In this document: in pieces, positions 20,935 through 32,012 of the stretch | How positions within the stretch are numbered: the first letter of the stretch is position 1 | How the letters are laid out: every line of letters begins with the position of its first letter | Assembly: GCA_965644295.1 (NCBI GenBank) | Contig: CBFFRP010000340.1 | Span: 1-40,537 of the forward strand | Source of the DNA: Paraphysomonas bandaiensis | Lineage: Eukaryota; Chrysophyceae | Length of the DNA stretch: 40,537 nucleotides | Direction of reading: 5' to 3' | Notes under the pieces: model-generated | Seen by the model: the letters and a program-made list of their open reading frames with translations, nothing else | Database searches by the model: none | What the model was told of the DNA's origin: nothing | Position numbers and translations under genes: made by a program

Positions 20935-22486
20935 TTATCTCATGATAGGGTGTATGAAGCCGCCAAAAATAGTGTTCGCAAAGCTACGCATAGCTGGCGT
21001 AAAGTCGACAAGCGACTGTGGCGACATGAGGTACCATATCCTGTGAAGATTGTAGTACATATGACCCAGAAAGTGCGAAAACGCAAATGGTGACGCAATA
21101 ATATCATTGACAACCAGAAAAGATCCCACATCCATTGGAACTACAGTATAGGCCCCTAAAATATAGCGAACTTAGACGACAGAAAACATACATATAGTGT
21201 TGCACATACTAAAGTGACAGTCGCAGGTAGGTTTACTCATTAGCCGCAGCAAACACAAGTAAATAATGACTTTCTACAACAGCGATTCTAAACATTTACT
21301 CACCATGGTCATGTACAATGGTCGCCTCAATGACTTTGTCTCGGCCCTTCAGAGTGGACAGGCAGAATTCTGTGTCTTTCATATTCATAATATCCTCGGC
21401 TCGGTGAGCAGGACAATTAAATGTACAGGGGGAACCACATTCACCCCCTGAAACAAGGTGGTCTCGGGTAACCTTTATCTGCAGTCCCGAAGATGTGGTC
21501 AGACGAATAAATTCCGATGGAACAAAATTCTTTTCATGTGGCACGAATAGAACCTCAGAGAAACGAATCTCTCCAGCAGCAGTCACAACTTTAACACGAT
21601 CTCCTGCACTAATGTCCTGGATAGGAACCCTTTCCCCTGTCTCAATTTCAACGAGCTCGGTACCCGCAAAGCAATCGACTTGATAGCAGCGATTGTAGTA
21701 CTCATATGACGGATTTGGGCGACAAGTCAAACTGTTTGGTGAGCAAAGTATAAATGGGCTAAAATTAATTGGATCGAATCCATACATCTCAGCTTTAGGA
21801 GTGTCACATCTGTAAAAAAAACGAAGTATACCATCTGTTCCTCTCATAGAATCAAATAGAATATTAGGTCCATTCTCACAAGACAGAGTTGATTTGTTCG
21901 AAACTACCAATGAGGAACAAGGATCGCAAAGTGTGTTGATTGGAGGGGTAGGAGGAGAAGTAAAAGGATTGGGAAAAGCAGATATTGAACATCTAAGTTG
22001 ACTAGTCTGATTCTTCCAATAATGAGTAATTATATTCTCCTGACTCACTGAGAATGCCTGTGTTCCAACGCTGAATTTATTCATCTCAGGAGATGTTGAA
22101 GTCAAAAAGCAATCACAATCTTCACACGATACCACTGCATCAAATGAACCATAACGTGAAGTCGTAACTTCTACCTGAGCGATATCAACACTCTGTAAAG
22201 CCTTGACGATAACAGTAACAGACAATGAGCTCTGATGAGTGGCTGCTGTGATCACTGAAACGACACTGGAGGATTGAAACAATTCATCAGCCTGATATTC
22301 AATTGATTGAAGCTTTCCTTCAGGTAGATCAAGGATACTGTGGGCTATGTCGCATGATATGGGCAGGTGGATGTTACCGTATTTATCAGTTGATAGGAGT
22401 GAGAATGCTGCTTTCGGGATGCGGATAGTCGCATGAATAACACAGAGATCAATGAATAAGAGAATTATTGAAAGAATTCTTATCAT
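20935..22486 (-). CDS. secreted protein with C-terminal Hint (hedgehog-type autoprocessing) domain, 467 aa
   Basis: Two exons (22486-21304 and 21155-20935, intron 148 nt). The ATG at 22486 opens a signal peptide (MIRILSIILLFIDLCVIHA). An open reading frame extends further upstream only through microsatellite sequence. Residues about 25-270 are an unidentified Cys- and Asn-rich ectodomain. The Hint domain starts at C272 (VDCFAGTELVEIETGE), followed by IQDISAGDRVKV and the T-x-x-H motif VTRDH (T340, H343). The second exon supplies HGAYTVVPMDVGSFLVVNDIIAS, the expected final Hint strands. In hedgehog-type Hint the Cys, Thr and His drive N-S shift and peptide cleavage, so cleavage before C272 is expected. 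No hedgehog signalling domain is present. Confidence 0.88.
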
Positions 22487-22881
22487 TGTTATGATAATAG
22501 AGAAGAATGAGGAGATAGTGTCTATGTATGTATGTATATATGTGTCTATGTATGTATGTATAGATATGTATGTGTGTTGATGTTGGGAGATATGAAGTAT
22601 GAAGTATGGTGAGAAGGGTGTATATCTGATGCATATATACATCACTATACTGAGGGTGAATGGGAATAGATACGTCACTGTGGGCATAAAGTGGACTTCA
22701 CTTCCCCATACGACCCTCTGTATATATACAGTCGTAGTGGTATCTCGAGGTGTATGTACAGTAGATTCCATATGTAAGTGTCCACACATAGAGAGATATC
22801 CACACTAGATACTCTACTCATCACAGTCTCTCTCTGTATATACAGGCATATCAATACAAACATCAGTGTGAATATCACTCA
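22487..22881. promoter_or_regulatory. shared divergent promoter, Hint gene / membrane protein gene
   Basis: Only 395 nt separate the two start codons. The region contains TATGTATGTATATATGTG repeats (22515-22570) close to the Hint start, TATATATACAGTCGTAG at 22720-22735, and GTATGTACAGTAGA at about 22752. Co-regulation is plausible but is an inference from layout. Confidence 0.4.
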
Positions 22882-24292
22882 ATGTTTAAAATGAATAAAC
22901 TCTTATTGTTTTCAATCATCAGTTCAGGTAAACACATCTCACAACAGTAACACTAGCCTCGTCTTCTAACACCACTGTGCAGTACACTCACTCAACTATA
23001 CGAAATTAGGGAAGTGTTTCTTAACATCATCATCATGTCGACTTCACTGTAATGACATACGAGTGGATCTAACTGCAGCTGTTGAGGCGATATGTGTGGA
23101 TAATACAGGCGATATTACAGAGTGTGTTACAGACCCTGAAAATTGTGACGCTGTGAGTGTGTTTATCGATATGCATTGTGCTGTTTTGTAGTGTGTCCTT
23201 TTAAACTGACTCTTGTATATCTACTTATAGATAATTGGATCCTATGGTGCCACTGTAATCGATGATGATACTGCCTTCTTCCGAAATGACAGCTGGAGTT
23301 ATGGTGAAATTGATGGCGAAGTTGCGTATGCCGTTAGTTGGTACAATAATCCCGCGGTGTTCGGTGAGCAACTCGCATTCTGGATCAGTTGTAATACGTC
23401 AGCTACCTCCCTTCAACCAGGGAAACTTTCTGGCGACGGTTTACATGGGGGGCCAGCAGCTGGCTACAGCATGATAGACTATTGTGGCGAAGTGCCCACT
23501 CCTGACCCGTATGCCTCATTGTACAGTACAAGCATAGACTTGGCAGAGCTCGTGAATGGCACCTCTACTATTAATTACTGCGAATATAACTTTTTAGTGG
23601 ATGGGGAGGCATGTAGTGATAAAGTTGATTATGCTTGTGGATACGACATTGAAGGTACTCCTCAGTGTTTCGATACTACTGTTTCTGGAAGTGAGTCTTG
23701 TTCATACAATGTGGACTGTTCGAGTGATTTTGATTACTGCTTGGTTCCCACTCCATCATACGATCCACTGACGGATGATGGGGCTGGAGGGGACGATGAC
23801 GGGGCTGGAGGAAACGATGAAGCTTCTGGGGATGGAAAACAAATGAAGCCGAAGCCCAAACCGAAACCAAAACCATCTCCCGGGACCGATTCTGGCAACA
23901 ACACCATATCCAGCAGGAGACTGGGACTTCTGCCATCAACAGGAGTTTGCACACCTGTTTGCTCATCGGACTGTTTCGAGATATCATTGTTTTCTGAAGA
24001 AGAAAATATACAGCTTGATGTCTCCGTCCAGACAACGTTTATGAAATATCTGTGGGAAAATATTGTTGTCTGTTTATCCATGGCAGTTGCTGTTCTGGGT
24101 GTGGTATTCGTGGCCGCGACTCGAAACAATACTCCCCGACATGAATTCAGTTCTGTTAGTAACACGGAACACGGTATTAATCTTTCGGTACATTCCTATC
24201 GACAGCAATCAGGTGACACGAAAGACCGTATGGATCGAGTCGTACTGGAGTCCACACGTGCGTCGCGTACCGCTACAAGCTTGGAGTTGTAG
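22882..24292 (+). CDS. type I membrane glycoprotein of unknown function, 425 aa
   Basis: Exons 22882-22927, 22983-23152 and 23231-24292 join in frame (introns 55 and 78 nt). The short first exon encodes a signal peptide (MFKMNKLLLFSIISS). The ectodomain has many cysteines and N-glycosylation sequons (NDS, NTS, NGT), then an Asp/Gly-rich linker and a Lys-Pro repeat (MKPKPKPKPKPSP). One membrane helix follows (NIVVCLSMAVAVLGVVFVA), with a Ser/Arg-rich cytosolic tail of about 60 residues. No known domain is recognised. It diverges from the Hint gene, also secretory and Cys-rich, so a surface or matrix role is conceivable. Confidence 0.8.
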
Positions 24293-25149
24293 TATATGCC
24301 GGGATCGAGCTCCTCGTACATTACGATGTTTACGCATTTCAGAATTATTTATTTCTGTGGAGAAGCCTTGTTTAATATATACCATGATATATAGTTTAAT
24401 ATCGAATTGATATTACAAACTGACTCTGCCTTAAAACAATCGTTTATATTGTTTTTATTGTTATAGGATTCTACTTGTAGTTTGAGAAGTCATGTACCAA
24501 CAGTGATATCAAGCGTGATATTATAGTCACAGACGAGAGCATCGTGTAATAATAGTATAACTACGCAACACTTACTTGATATCTGGCAACTAGCAAGTAT
24601 ACTAAGTAGAAAATGAATGACCTTGCATTGTATGATGAAATGAGTATTTAGGCCAGATAGGGGCAGGTATCTTATGTGACTACCATATATTCTTTGTAAC
24701 AGGTATAGTGAGGCTAGGGATGGAAAATTTCGAGTATACTAGTGCTAATGTGGTCTCAGTACTGGGTTGCGACTGACCTATCTAGTCCTGAAGGTATAAC
24801 TGCTGAAGTGAGTTCAAAAAAAGCTAACGAGAGATAGTAATATCTTCAGGACTTTCAAAGTACGTGAGAGATAAGTGAAACTATACTCGAACATTTTTAA
24901 TTTATCCGATCTCAATCGAGCAACTACCACAACACTAGAAAACACACGGTCTGACTCAACCCAGTCAACACTTCAATTCTACGAAATCATTGCATTACCG
25001 TCAAAATCACATTCACATGAGCATACAATTTCGTTATGGGAACTGCTATCTATACATCCCACAGATTATTATACATGACACTTCCTATGAATATGCACAA
25101 ACTAAATCTACTAACACCTCTATATTTCAATTCGATCATAGACTTTGTT
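24293..25149. other. intergenic, nothing recognised
   Basis: Convergent gap between 24292 (plus) and 25150 (minus). AT-rich, with no repeat or gene seen. Confidence 0.5.
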
Positions 25150-25639
25150 TCAAGGGGTATCGCACTCTTCTAACTCGATAACATCTCCTAGTACTACTTC
25201 CAATTAAGGCGAACAAAGAAACATGTCCGATGTAAACTTACCTCTGCTACTACTTGGTATTGATTTCTTCTTTGCATCCGGAGTTACCCATCCTGCAACG
25301 AAATTAATCCAATGTTCATAAAATCATGCTATATTAATTTCATCCCATACCTTGACGCTGGCCTGTCGCCGCATGTTGTGGCTCTATTGCTCCATCGTCT
25401 GGTTTGGAGTCATTAGTCCCGAAATATTTGTTTTCTTTAGCGCTACTGATATCGTCATCAGATTCATCATCTACCTCAAATTTTTGTACACTTGTATTAG
25501 TACGTTTTCCCTCTGCACTGCGTATATTATTCATAGGAGATTTTTCTGTTTCTTTCGTTTCTTCACTTGTATTTGAACAGCTGGATGCAAGACCCATAAG
25601 TTTAGTATATATATTCTTTAAACCGCCATTTAAAGACAT
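25150..25639 (-). CDS. small hydrophilic acidic protein, 124 aa, hypothetical
   Basis: Three exons in gene order, 25639-25351, 25292-25242 and 25184-25150, with introns of 58 and 57 nt, give 124 aa. The ATG at 25639 (MSLNGGLKNIYTKLMG) follows a potential GTG start and is preferred. After a short amphipathic start the protein is Ser/Asp/Glu/Lys-rich and disordered (VDDESDDDISSAKENK) and ends DVIELEECDTP. It has no recognised domain. The splice sites are canonical and phases agree, which supports a real gene despite the lack of homology clues. Confidence 0.6.
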
Positions 25640-26299
25640 TAGCACAATACACTATATAGAGAGCCTTCGTGATAACAAAATCTGGTATTAGTGTTGCACA
25701 GTGTGTTGAAATTATCAATGTGGAGATGAGTGGTATGGTGTGTATATATATACGTTTAGTTTAATATGCACTTGAGAGGGACGTACAGCAGACCATAGAG
25801 AACAGTCACGTAGATCTCTACACAGATTTTCATACATTATAAATGAGGATTCAGAATGATAGGATGCCATAAAATTCCACTTATTCTAGAAAAATACTCT
25901 ACTGGAAGTGTGAATTCTCCAGTTTCAAGGTTTCATAGGATAAAAGTCCATGTTTTCTTCCTAAAAAGTCCATAGAAACGGTTGCACATCAACATGAATA
26001 TATAACATTATACAGTCTATACACTGTATTTTCTAAGAAGCCGAACACTTAGAATTCCTATACGTATGCTATACCAGTCGTAGTATGGTATATATAGTCG
26101 TATACATACTGCTCTAGATGTACTCTGTATACACTCATGCAACACTGCCTGTATATGTATGTATATATAGAGGGCATGTATGTGTATGTGTAGGTGTATA
26201 TAGAGGCGTGTGTGTATGTGCAGTGGAGTTCACTCCGACTCTAAGACTTAACCAGAGCTTATATTATACTTAATCGATACGATCTCTTCCTGCAAGATA
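25640..26299. promoter_or_regulatory. divergent promoter region, small acidic gene / SEM1
   Basis: The region contains TATATATAGTCGTATACATACTGCTC at 26088-26113, about 190 nt before SEM1, and the complementary TACAGCAGACC at 25786, about 150 nt before the minus-strand gene. Both are variants of the recurrent CTGCTGTA motif. GTATATGTATGTATATA-type repeats lie at 26150-26215. Confidence 0.4.
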
Positions 26300-26607
26300 A
26301 TGTCAACTACTGAGAAAGAGAATGTACTGGATATACTAGAGGAGGATGATGAGTTCGAGGTGGAGTGTAGCGTTACGTATATAGAATCCTGTAAACTAAA
26401 TTATTGATAGGAGTTTGAGAACTCTAATTGGGAAGATGCCACTGGTGCAGATGATGGGCAATTGTGGCAGGTATTTTGATCATAATTTTAGTGGTTTCTG
26501 GATTAAATATGCCATATGTGCAGGACGATTGGGACGACGTTGACACAAATGATGACTTCACGGAACAACTCAGACAGCAATTTGAGTCAACATCGAATTC
26601 GAATTAA
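26300..26607 (+). CDS. SEM1: 26S proteasome subunit SEM1/DSS1
   Basis: Exons 26300-26359, 26411-26470 and 26524-26607 (introns 51 and 53 nt) give 67 aa, the normal size for this tiny protein. The family's two acidic-aromatic blocks are intact: EEDDEFEEFENSNWED and WQDDWDDVDTNDDFTEQLRQQ, which ends in the usual short amphipathic helix. SEM1 is a subunit of the proteasome lid and also works in BRCA2 and TREX-2 complexes. It is largely disordered and binds partners through the W/D/E blocks. All three exons are short, so simple ORF scans miss it. Confidence 0.95.
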
Positions 26608-27028
26608 GATATTTTGCGTAGCGTAATATATTGCTGTAAGACTTGAAAAATCAAATATAAATAACATCAGCTTTTATAGTCCATAAAAATGGAAGTTAAT
26701 TGCTTTATATTGTAAGTTTAATCAAGCTGTCACGCACGCATTTAGGTACTGTGGTTACAGCCCCAGTGTATTTTAGAGAGCAACGTCATGATTAAATAAT
26801 ACACTTAAAAGAGTACTTGGGTACTGCCATTGACTTTAATGCATGTGCATGGAATTCGGTTAATTACATCTTCAATCTGCTATGCAATGGGGACTAGTAA
26901 CCTTAAACAATACCAATTATTATTTGCTTCATTATAATACTTTCATAAAAGAAAATACGGCACGTTGTAAAACAGTACCGAAGCATAAATAGTCTGGGCT
27001 ATAATCCATACAATCACAATTCACGGAA
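26608..27028. other. convergent intergenic gap
   Basis: Likely holds the 3' ends of SEM1 and the FYVE gene. Nothing else seen. Confidence 0.5.
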
Positions 27029-28912
27029 CTACAATGCAGTATTGGATACATCGCCTTCATTCGAGTTGAATACAGCCATAAGGGAAGGTCGCATTGGTAC
27101 ATCACCGGGGGATTGCTGGTGTGACTTTTTTGCACTATCAGTGTTTTCCCGCCCATTCTCTTCTGTGGCGGATGATGCGTGAGTGATAGTGTTCCTCTTC
27201 TGCGGAGTTAATGAACCGGAAGCTTGCCGTTCCTTCTGAATGGCCGTTGCACCAATGATCGGATCACTACTTCTACGTTGAGGAGGGTTTCCTTGATTAC
27301 CAAAACCAAAGAACCACTTTAGTGATCCACGACGATTCAAGCCCTGCTCACCTCGTCCCTGGTTTTCCACGTCGTCAGTCTTGCTACTCTCAACATTTGC
27401 ATTTGTAGCGTTTGTCCGTCTAGGTGTGACATTGCCAGCCGTCAAGTTTTTTTCGTCCGTCATCGCATTCGCATTCGCTGCGTGGTCCCTCATCCACTCT
27501 TCTTTGTGTCTCGCCACGTTTTCTCGAGTTATAGCCGCCACTTCAGCCGCAGCTACTGGGTCAACACTATGTGAACCGTATTGACCACTCCATACCCGCG
27601 GGCCTGCTAGTGGAGAATTAAACTGTTCCACAGAGAGAGTCATACTGCGACTGCTCAGACTACTGGCGCTATCATCATAATCTCGGCTGCCTGCACTACG
27701 TCTAGAACGCTTCAAATACCGGGTGATGCTCTCTTCGCCTAACTCACTTCCAGAAGCCGACACATCCTCGTTGTTACTCTCTGATGCACTCTCTATTCCA
27801 CCCTGACCTTCATTATCTCCTTCGCTATCTTGCCACGTGCCGGCGGGGTCTTCCAGACGAAACATAGTTAACCACGAACCCCGACGTTCTGGGGGATTCG
27901 CCGTGGTGCCAGTGTTTCTCACGCCGTCTTCACCATTGAGAACAGTGTTGTTACTATCACCTACAGGTCTTTCATCTTGTGATGGGTTGTTGATATTTTC
28001 AGATGTGGAGGCAGTGGGGTCGTCGAGGCCCACTAGGGCTCTCCACGATGATCGTCGACCTGGGGGAGTAGTCTTTACACTGCCGGGAGTTCCCGCAGGG
28101 GTAGTATCTTGTGAACCACCGACAGCAGCTGCACGGGAAGCGGCTGACATATTTACCATGACCACGGGTGTGTCATCCGTACCTCCCGCTTCAGTTGAAT
28201 TGCGCTCTGAATTGGCCTCACTACTTTGCCCCAAAACCTGTTCAGGAGGACAAAACTCTCCATCCAGTGCGTAATTGAGGTTAACCGGCGTGGGCTCATT
28301 CTCCTTAGAATTTTCACGCACAGAAGTCTCCTCCTCTATCTGCTCTTGCTGTGGACTATCTTCGGAAATGGCATAACCTATTTCATTGCTACTGGGCATT
28401 GGGTCTCCACTAGTGTTCTCTTCAGACACAGGTGGACTCGGTGGTGTCTTATCCATAGCAGCCTTATCTGAGCTTTGTGATAGATCCCACACTTCATTTA
28501 AGCGATGCTTTGGCGCGCATAAGTCACATACTCTTGATTCATTGTTCTCCAGCATTGATAACTTATCCGATCGTAATTGCAGTATAACTGCTCTTTGGCT
28601 ACTACATTTGTGGCATACAACATAACCACAACTCCGGCAGTGATGGCGACGGATAAATAAAGTAAACTTCTGCGTACATATCATACACTTCGTAACTTCA
28701 CCATCAAGTATCCAACCAACAGTGTAGGAATCATGTCGCAAGTGCACACGATGAATAACGCCGTTTACCCAATTTTCACATCGTATTTCAGCCCCATCAA
28801 GACCATACAAGACCGTACCTTCATTCGGCAATCCTTTTACACTAACTTTAGCAAGTGAACATAATGTTTTCAATTTTTCAGCTGGGGTAAGATGCACAGA
28901 AGCAGAATCCAT
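27029..28912 (-). CDS. FYVE zinc-finger protein, 627 aa, single exon
   Basis: One uninterrupted frame starts MDSASVHLTPAEK at 28912, right after a GT-rich microsatellite. The FYVE domain (residues about 67-135) is complete: WILD (the WxxD motif), RRHHCRSCG for phosphatidylinositol 3-phosphate binding, and eight zinc cysteines at 76, 79, 92, 95, 100, 103, 129 and 132. FYVE proteins act on endosomal membranes. The remaining 490 residues are disordered, acidic and Ser/Asn-rich, and carry three similar motifs (RRSSWRALVGLDDP, RRGSWLTMFRLEDP, RRGSLKWFFGF). These look like basophilic kinase or 14-3-3 sites next to a hydrophobic patch. It is the longest confident intronless gene here. Partners are unknown. 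Confidence 0.92.
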   Translation of the reverse strand: MDSASVHLTPAEKLKTLCSLAKVSVKGLPNEGTVLYGLDGAEIRCENWVNGVIHRVHLRHDSYTVGWILDGEVTKCMICTQKFTLFIRRHHCRSCGYVVCHKCSSQRAVILQLRSDKLSMLENNESRVCDLCAPKHRLNEVWDLSQSSDKAAMDKTPPSPPVSEENTSGDPMPSSNEIGYAISEDSPQQEQIEEETSVRENSKENEPTPVNLNYALDGEFCPPEQVLGQSSEANSERNSTEAGGTDDTPVVMVNMSAASRAAAVGGSQDTTPAGTPGSVKTTPPGRRSSWRALVGLDDPTASTSENINNPSQDERPVGDSNNTVLNGEDGVRNTGTTANPPERRGSWLTMFRLEDPAGTWQDSEGDNEGQGGIESASESNNEDVSASGSELGEESITRYLKRSRRSAGSRDYDDSASSLSSRSMTLSVEQFNSPLAGPRVWSGQYGSHSVDPVAAAEVAAITRENVARHKEEWMRDHAANANAMTDEKNLTAGNVTPRRTNATNANVESSKTDDVENQGRGEQGLNRRGSLKWFFGFGNQGNPPQRRSSDPIIGATAIQKERQASGSLTPQKRNTITHASSATEENGRENTDSAKKSHQQSPGDVPMRPSLMAVFNSNEGDVSNTAL

Positions 28913-30489
28913 ATGTGTGTATGTGTATATATGTATGTGTGTGTGTGTGTCTTACTATACAGACACAGTGCAATAAATATATACTCGTATCAATATATCA
29001 GTTGATTAAAAGCATTAATATCCACTTAACAACTCGATTAAATCTCACTTGATCATATTACGACAAGTCTCCCTCCTCTGCTTAATGTATGGACAAGTGT
29101 GTAATGTGATCTTCATATGGTGCAGTTGGACTGCTATAGATTTCAAACTACAGTATAGCGCATCACCTAAAAATGGTATTACTTGTAGAAAAATATCCTT
29201 TTTCAAGTATTTTTCTTTAAAATTTCATATAAATTGGTATTTTTATAGGAAATATCATAAGTTTTGATACCAAAATACACAGAGATTTACTGTACAAGAG
29301 GTACCGCATATATCTATGTATGTTCGTCCTATGCTCCATATATATGCGTGTCGGCATCGTTTGTATATTTTTGTTGAAAGATGCCTCTAATATTGAGACA
29401 ACAATTATATGTATTCCAGCCGTATTTGTATTGCAGTAGTATGCAGTAATACTGCTTCAATTTATTTCCGAAAATGACCTACACGTCTATATCTTTAAAG
29501 ACACTGCATGTGATTATCAAGCTTATATCCCCCTATATAGAAGAGATAGCAGTGTATCGCTCTATAAACACATGAGTGTTATTAATTTGAAGACTATCAC
29601 ACATCTTACTTGAGAATCCAGCGGCGGTGATACCGCAAGTGAACTCTCGGGTATACCCCGCTCATCATGTAGCTACTTCTTCATCCAAGTATGCCATCCA
29701 GCAGCAGTGAATCATAATCCTCGAGGTCGATAAGGCCAGAACTGAAGACGATGAATTCACGCACTCTATTATTAGCAGGCATCGAGTACAATGATTGCAA
29801 CAGTAATGACTTTCTACAAAGATGAAGGGTTGGTTGTTTCATAGTTAATGGAGGGTATATATGAGATATTGCCCGGTGTTGTTGATCCAAGACACTGTGT
29901 TACGGGATTGCAAGAAGTTCAGTGGACTGGATTAACACGGGAATCACAACATAATATAATTATGATGTTAGGGCATCCTGTTGCAGGTCAAATTGCTTAA
30001 AAGGTTCGTTTGCTTAGCATAAAGAACGTGTCTATTTCTAAGTTTAGAGAACTGTTGTGGCCATATACTACTAGTAACCGCTATAATATTTGATTAATAT
30101 GAAGTGATGCTTATGTTCTCCTTATTATTAATAAATCAATACAATAGTTAAATGGCTTAATAATTGTTTAACCTAACCAACTGATTCAACTCACATAACT
30201 GAAGTAACATTGTGTATAGTTTATTATTATTACATATGCAATCGTCATAGCACACCATACTTATTCTCTTGATAATGATCAGATTATTTCGTCCATTGAC
30301 TCTCATTCGGTTACTACACATCATTACTTTCGCTTTTACTCAATAGTGTACGTATTGTACTGCATTATGCACTGCAGGCACTCCCGTTTACGTTTGAATC
30401 TCTACGGCTACTTCAATATGAAGTGTAATTCAATATTACTTACGAAGTTGACATAGCAGTTCACACGCTCACCATGCACTATAACCACA
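28913..30489. other. 1.6 kb intergenic region with one dispersed repeat
   Basis: A TGTGTGTATG microsatellite (28913-28950) abuts the FYVE start. A 130-nt repeat lies at 29345-29475 (listed separately). The remaining sequence is AT-rich without a supported gene. A frame at 29681-29890 (minus) would start at TTG and is not convincing. Confidence 0.5.
29345..29475 (+). repeat. 130-nt dispersed hairpin repeat, copy 1
   Basis: Matches 34915-35048 in the same orientation. The best part, GAGACAACAATTAT-(A/C)-TGTATTCCAGCCG preceded by a GGCATC...GATGCC stem, is over 90% identical. Similarity fades toward CGAAAA at the end. It lies about 430 nt upstream of the minus-strand FYVE start. Confidence 0.7.
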
Positions 30490-31488
30490 TCATTTCCTAC
30501 TCATCGTAATGTACGTATAGTACATACTACCAACTATACTAATATTGAGGCCGATAAAATTCATATAATTAAAACTATAACCTGCGAGAAATAACATTGA
30601 CGCGTACGTAACGAGTACATTCTTTAAACAGCCAACAACTGCAGTCGTTAGAGCAGAGTTAGTAGATGTACAAAGAAATATCGAGTAATTCAGCACACTA
30701 CCCATAATCGCTGCAGCAAAAAATATCGCAATGAACTCCCATTGGCTCCAACCATCAAACATATAAACCTTCATGAGAATCCCTCCATATTGTACACCGT
30801 AAGTTCCTCTTTGCCATTCGGGAAGTGAGAGATAAGTTAACATATGCTCCGATTCTAACACGAAAAAGTACAGGACCAGAGCAAAAAAGCTGAACGCCGA
30901 ATTGTAAAATAGTACACCCATCTTGCTACACCGAGATGATACCGCGGCTTTTTTCAGGTATACTCCATTGAGAGCAGTAAAAACATCATTCAACAGTACC
31001 ATCGCATAACCGTAAGCATCAAATGTCAAATCATACAGCGCAGCAAACACCGCACCAAATATCATCAGAAACACGGATGTCAATATACTACCCGAGGGTA
31101 CCTTTGCTAGGACGGCATACTCACCCAGTAAGGTCATTAATATACTGAACCGACGAAGAACAGTGAACATTGGAATATTAAGCGACTCTGTCCCTCCCAG
31201 TCCGAATATAACATTTCCAAAAAAGAACAACGATATCGGAGAAATATCCCTAACGATCGCAGTCGTAAGCCTAGGTATCTCAACTTTTCCAAGGAAGTAC
31301 AGCACAAGTAATATAATGGAAGTTGATGCAAACTGACATGCTGCAAGAAAGTCAAAAAAAGGAAACTCAAATCCACTCAAAACAATTTTATTAATAAATA
31401 TTACAGCGATAGAAGTGATCCCGTAAAATATAGTTGAAGAAAGCTTGAGCCAGAGAGTGGGCTCCATAGCCACTGTACTAGAAATCAT
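30490..31488 (-). CDS. nucleotide-sugar transporter, SLC35D-like (drug/metabolite transporter superfamily), 332 aa
   Basis: Single exon. The ATG at 31488 (MISSTVAMEPTLWLKL) is chosen over an upstream TTG. A second ATG at 31467 is also possible. About ten hydrophobic helices are seen. The segment GGTESLNIPMFTVLRRFSIL with the following EYAVL strongly resembles SLC35D1/D2 (UDP-glucuronate and UDP-N-acetylhexosamine carriers), and LNDVFTALNGVYLKK is the matching second-half motif. It would exchange a nucleotide sugar for the nucleotide monophosphate across the Golgi or ER membrane. The substrate cannot be read from sequence. The family assignment is firm, the exact transporter is not. Confidence 0.88.
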   Translation of the reverse strand: MISSTVAMEPTLWLKLSSTIFYGITSIAVIFINKIVLSGFEFPFFDFLAACQFASTSIILLVLYFLGKVEIPRLTTAIVRDISPISLFFFGNVIFGLGGTESLNIPMFTVLRRFSILMTLLGEYAVLAKVPSGSILTSVFLMIFGAVFAALYDLTFDAYGYAMVLLNDVFTALNGVYLKKAAVSSRCSKMGVLFYNSAFSFFALVLYFFVLESEHMLTYLSLPEWQRGTYGVQYGGILMKVYMFDGWSQWEFIAIFFAAAIMGSVLNYSIFLCTSTNSALTTAVVGCLKNVLVTYASMLFLAGYSFNYMNFIGLNISIVGSMYYTYITMSRK

Positions 31489-32012
31489 AGTAGACTGCGT
31501 TGAATGATCGTACGCACTTGACAACTGTACACAGGGCAAGGGCTAGCACATATTGACTGCCATGCAAAGCCTGCCAGTGTAACCAATGCTAGTGCTGCAC
31601 AATATTGCAATGGCCAACGCTAGCTCATTGAATTTGATCTCGTGTAAAGTGTATGTTGCAAACAATTGAAATTTTAACATACATACATACATACACCTGT
31701 GAGACTGATACCACAATTACAGTTACGATAATACGACGGTGTATACTGGTATACTACCGTGAATAGTGTACATCTTCTACTACTATTGTATATGAATGTG
31801 TGTGAAGTTGTAAATTTCCCTTATTTCTAGGACACTTCAATAAAATATCAGCATTTATGACACAAAACCCTATAAATTATAGAATAGTTGCCTCAAAGTA
31901 GGAGTTTTCACATGGATTTTAGCTGCTAAACAGGCCGAGTTGATACAACTCAAATGCATAGTCGCTCTGCATCACTCTTACATAAGTTACTGTACCTAAT
32001 CTTTCAATCTGC
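31489..32012. promoter_or_regulatory. divergent promoter region, transporter / FMN reductase
   Basis: 524 nt between start codons. It contains (CATA)n at 31680-31695 and a GTATACTGGTATACTACCG stretch at 31741-31760. Nothing else is recognised. Confidence 0.35.

Noticed and set aside
22487-22789. N-terminal extension of the Hint protein
   Set aside because: The added 101 residues are Tyr/Ile/His/Thr-rich microsatellite translation. The ATG at 22486 gives a clean signal peptide.
29681-29890. 69-codon minus-strand frame
   Set aside because: It begins with TTG, has no domain and lies in AT-rich intergenic sequence.
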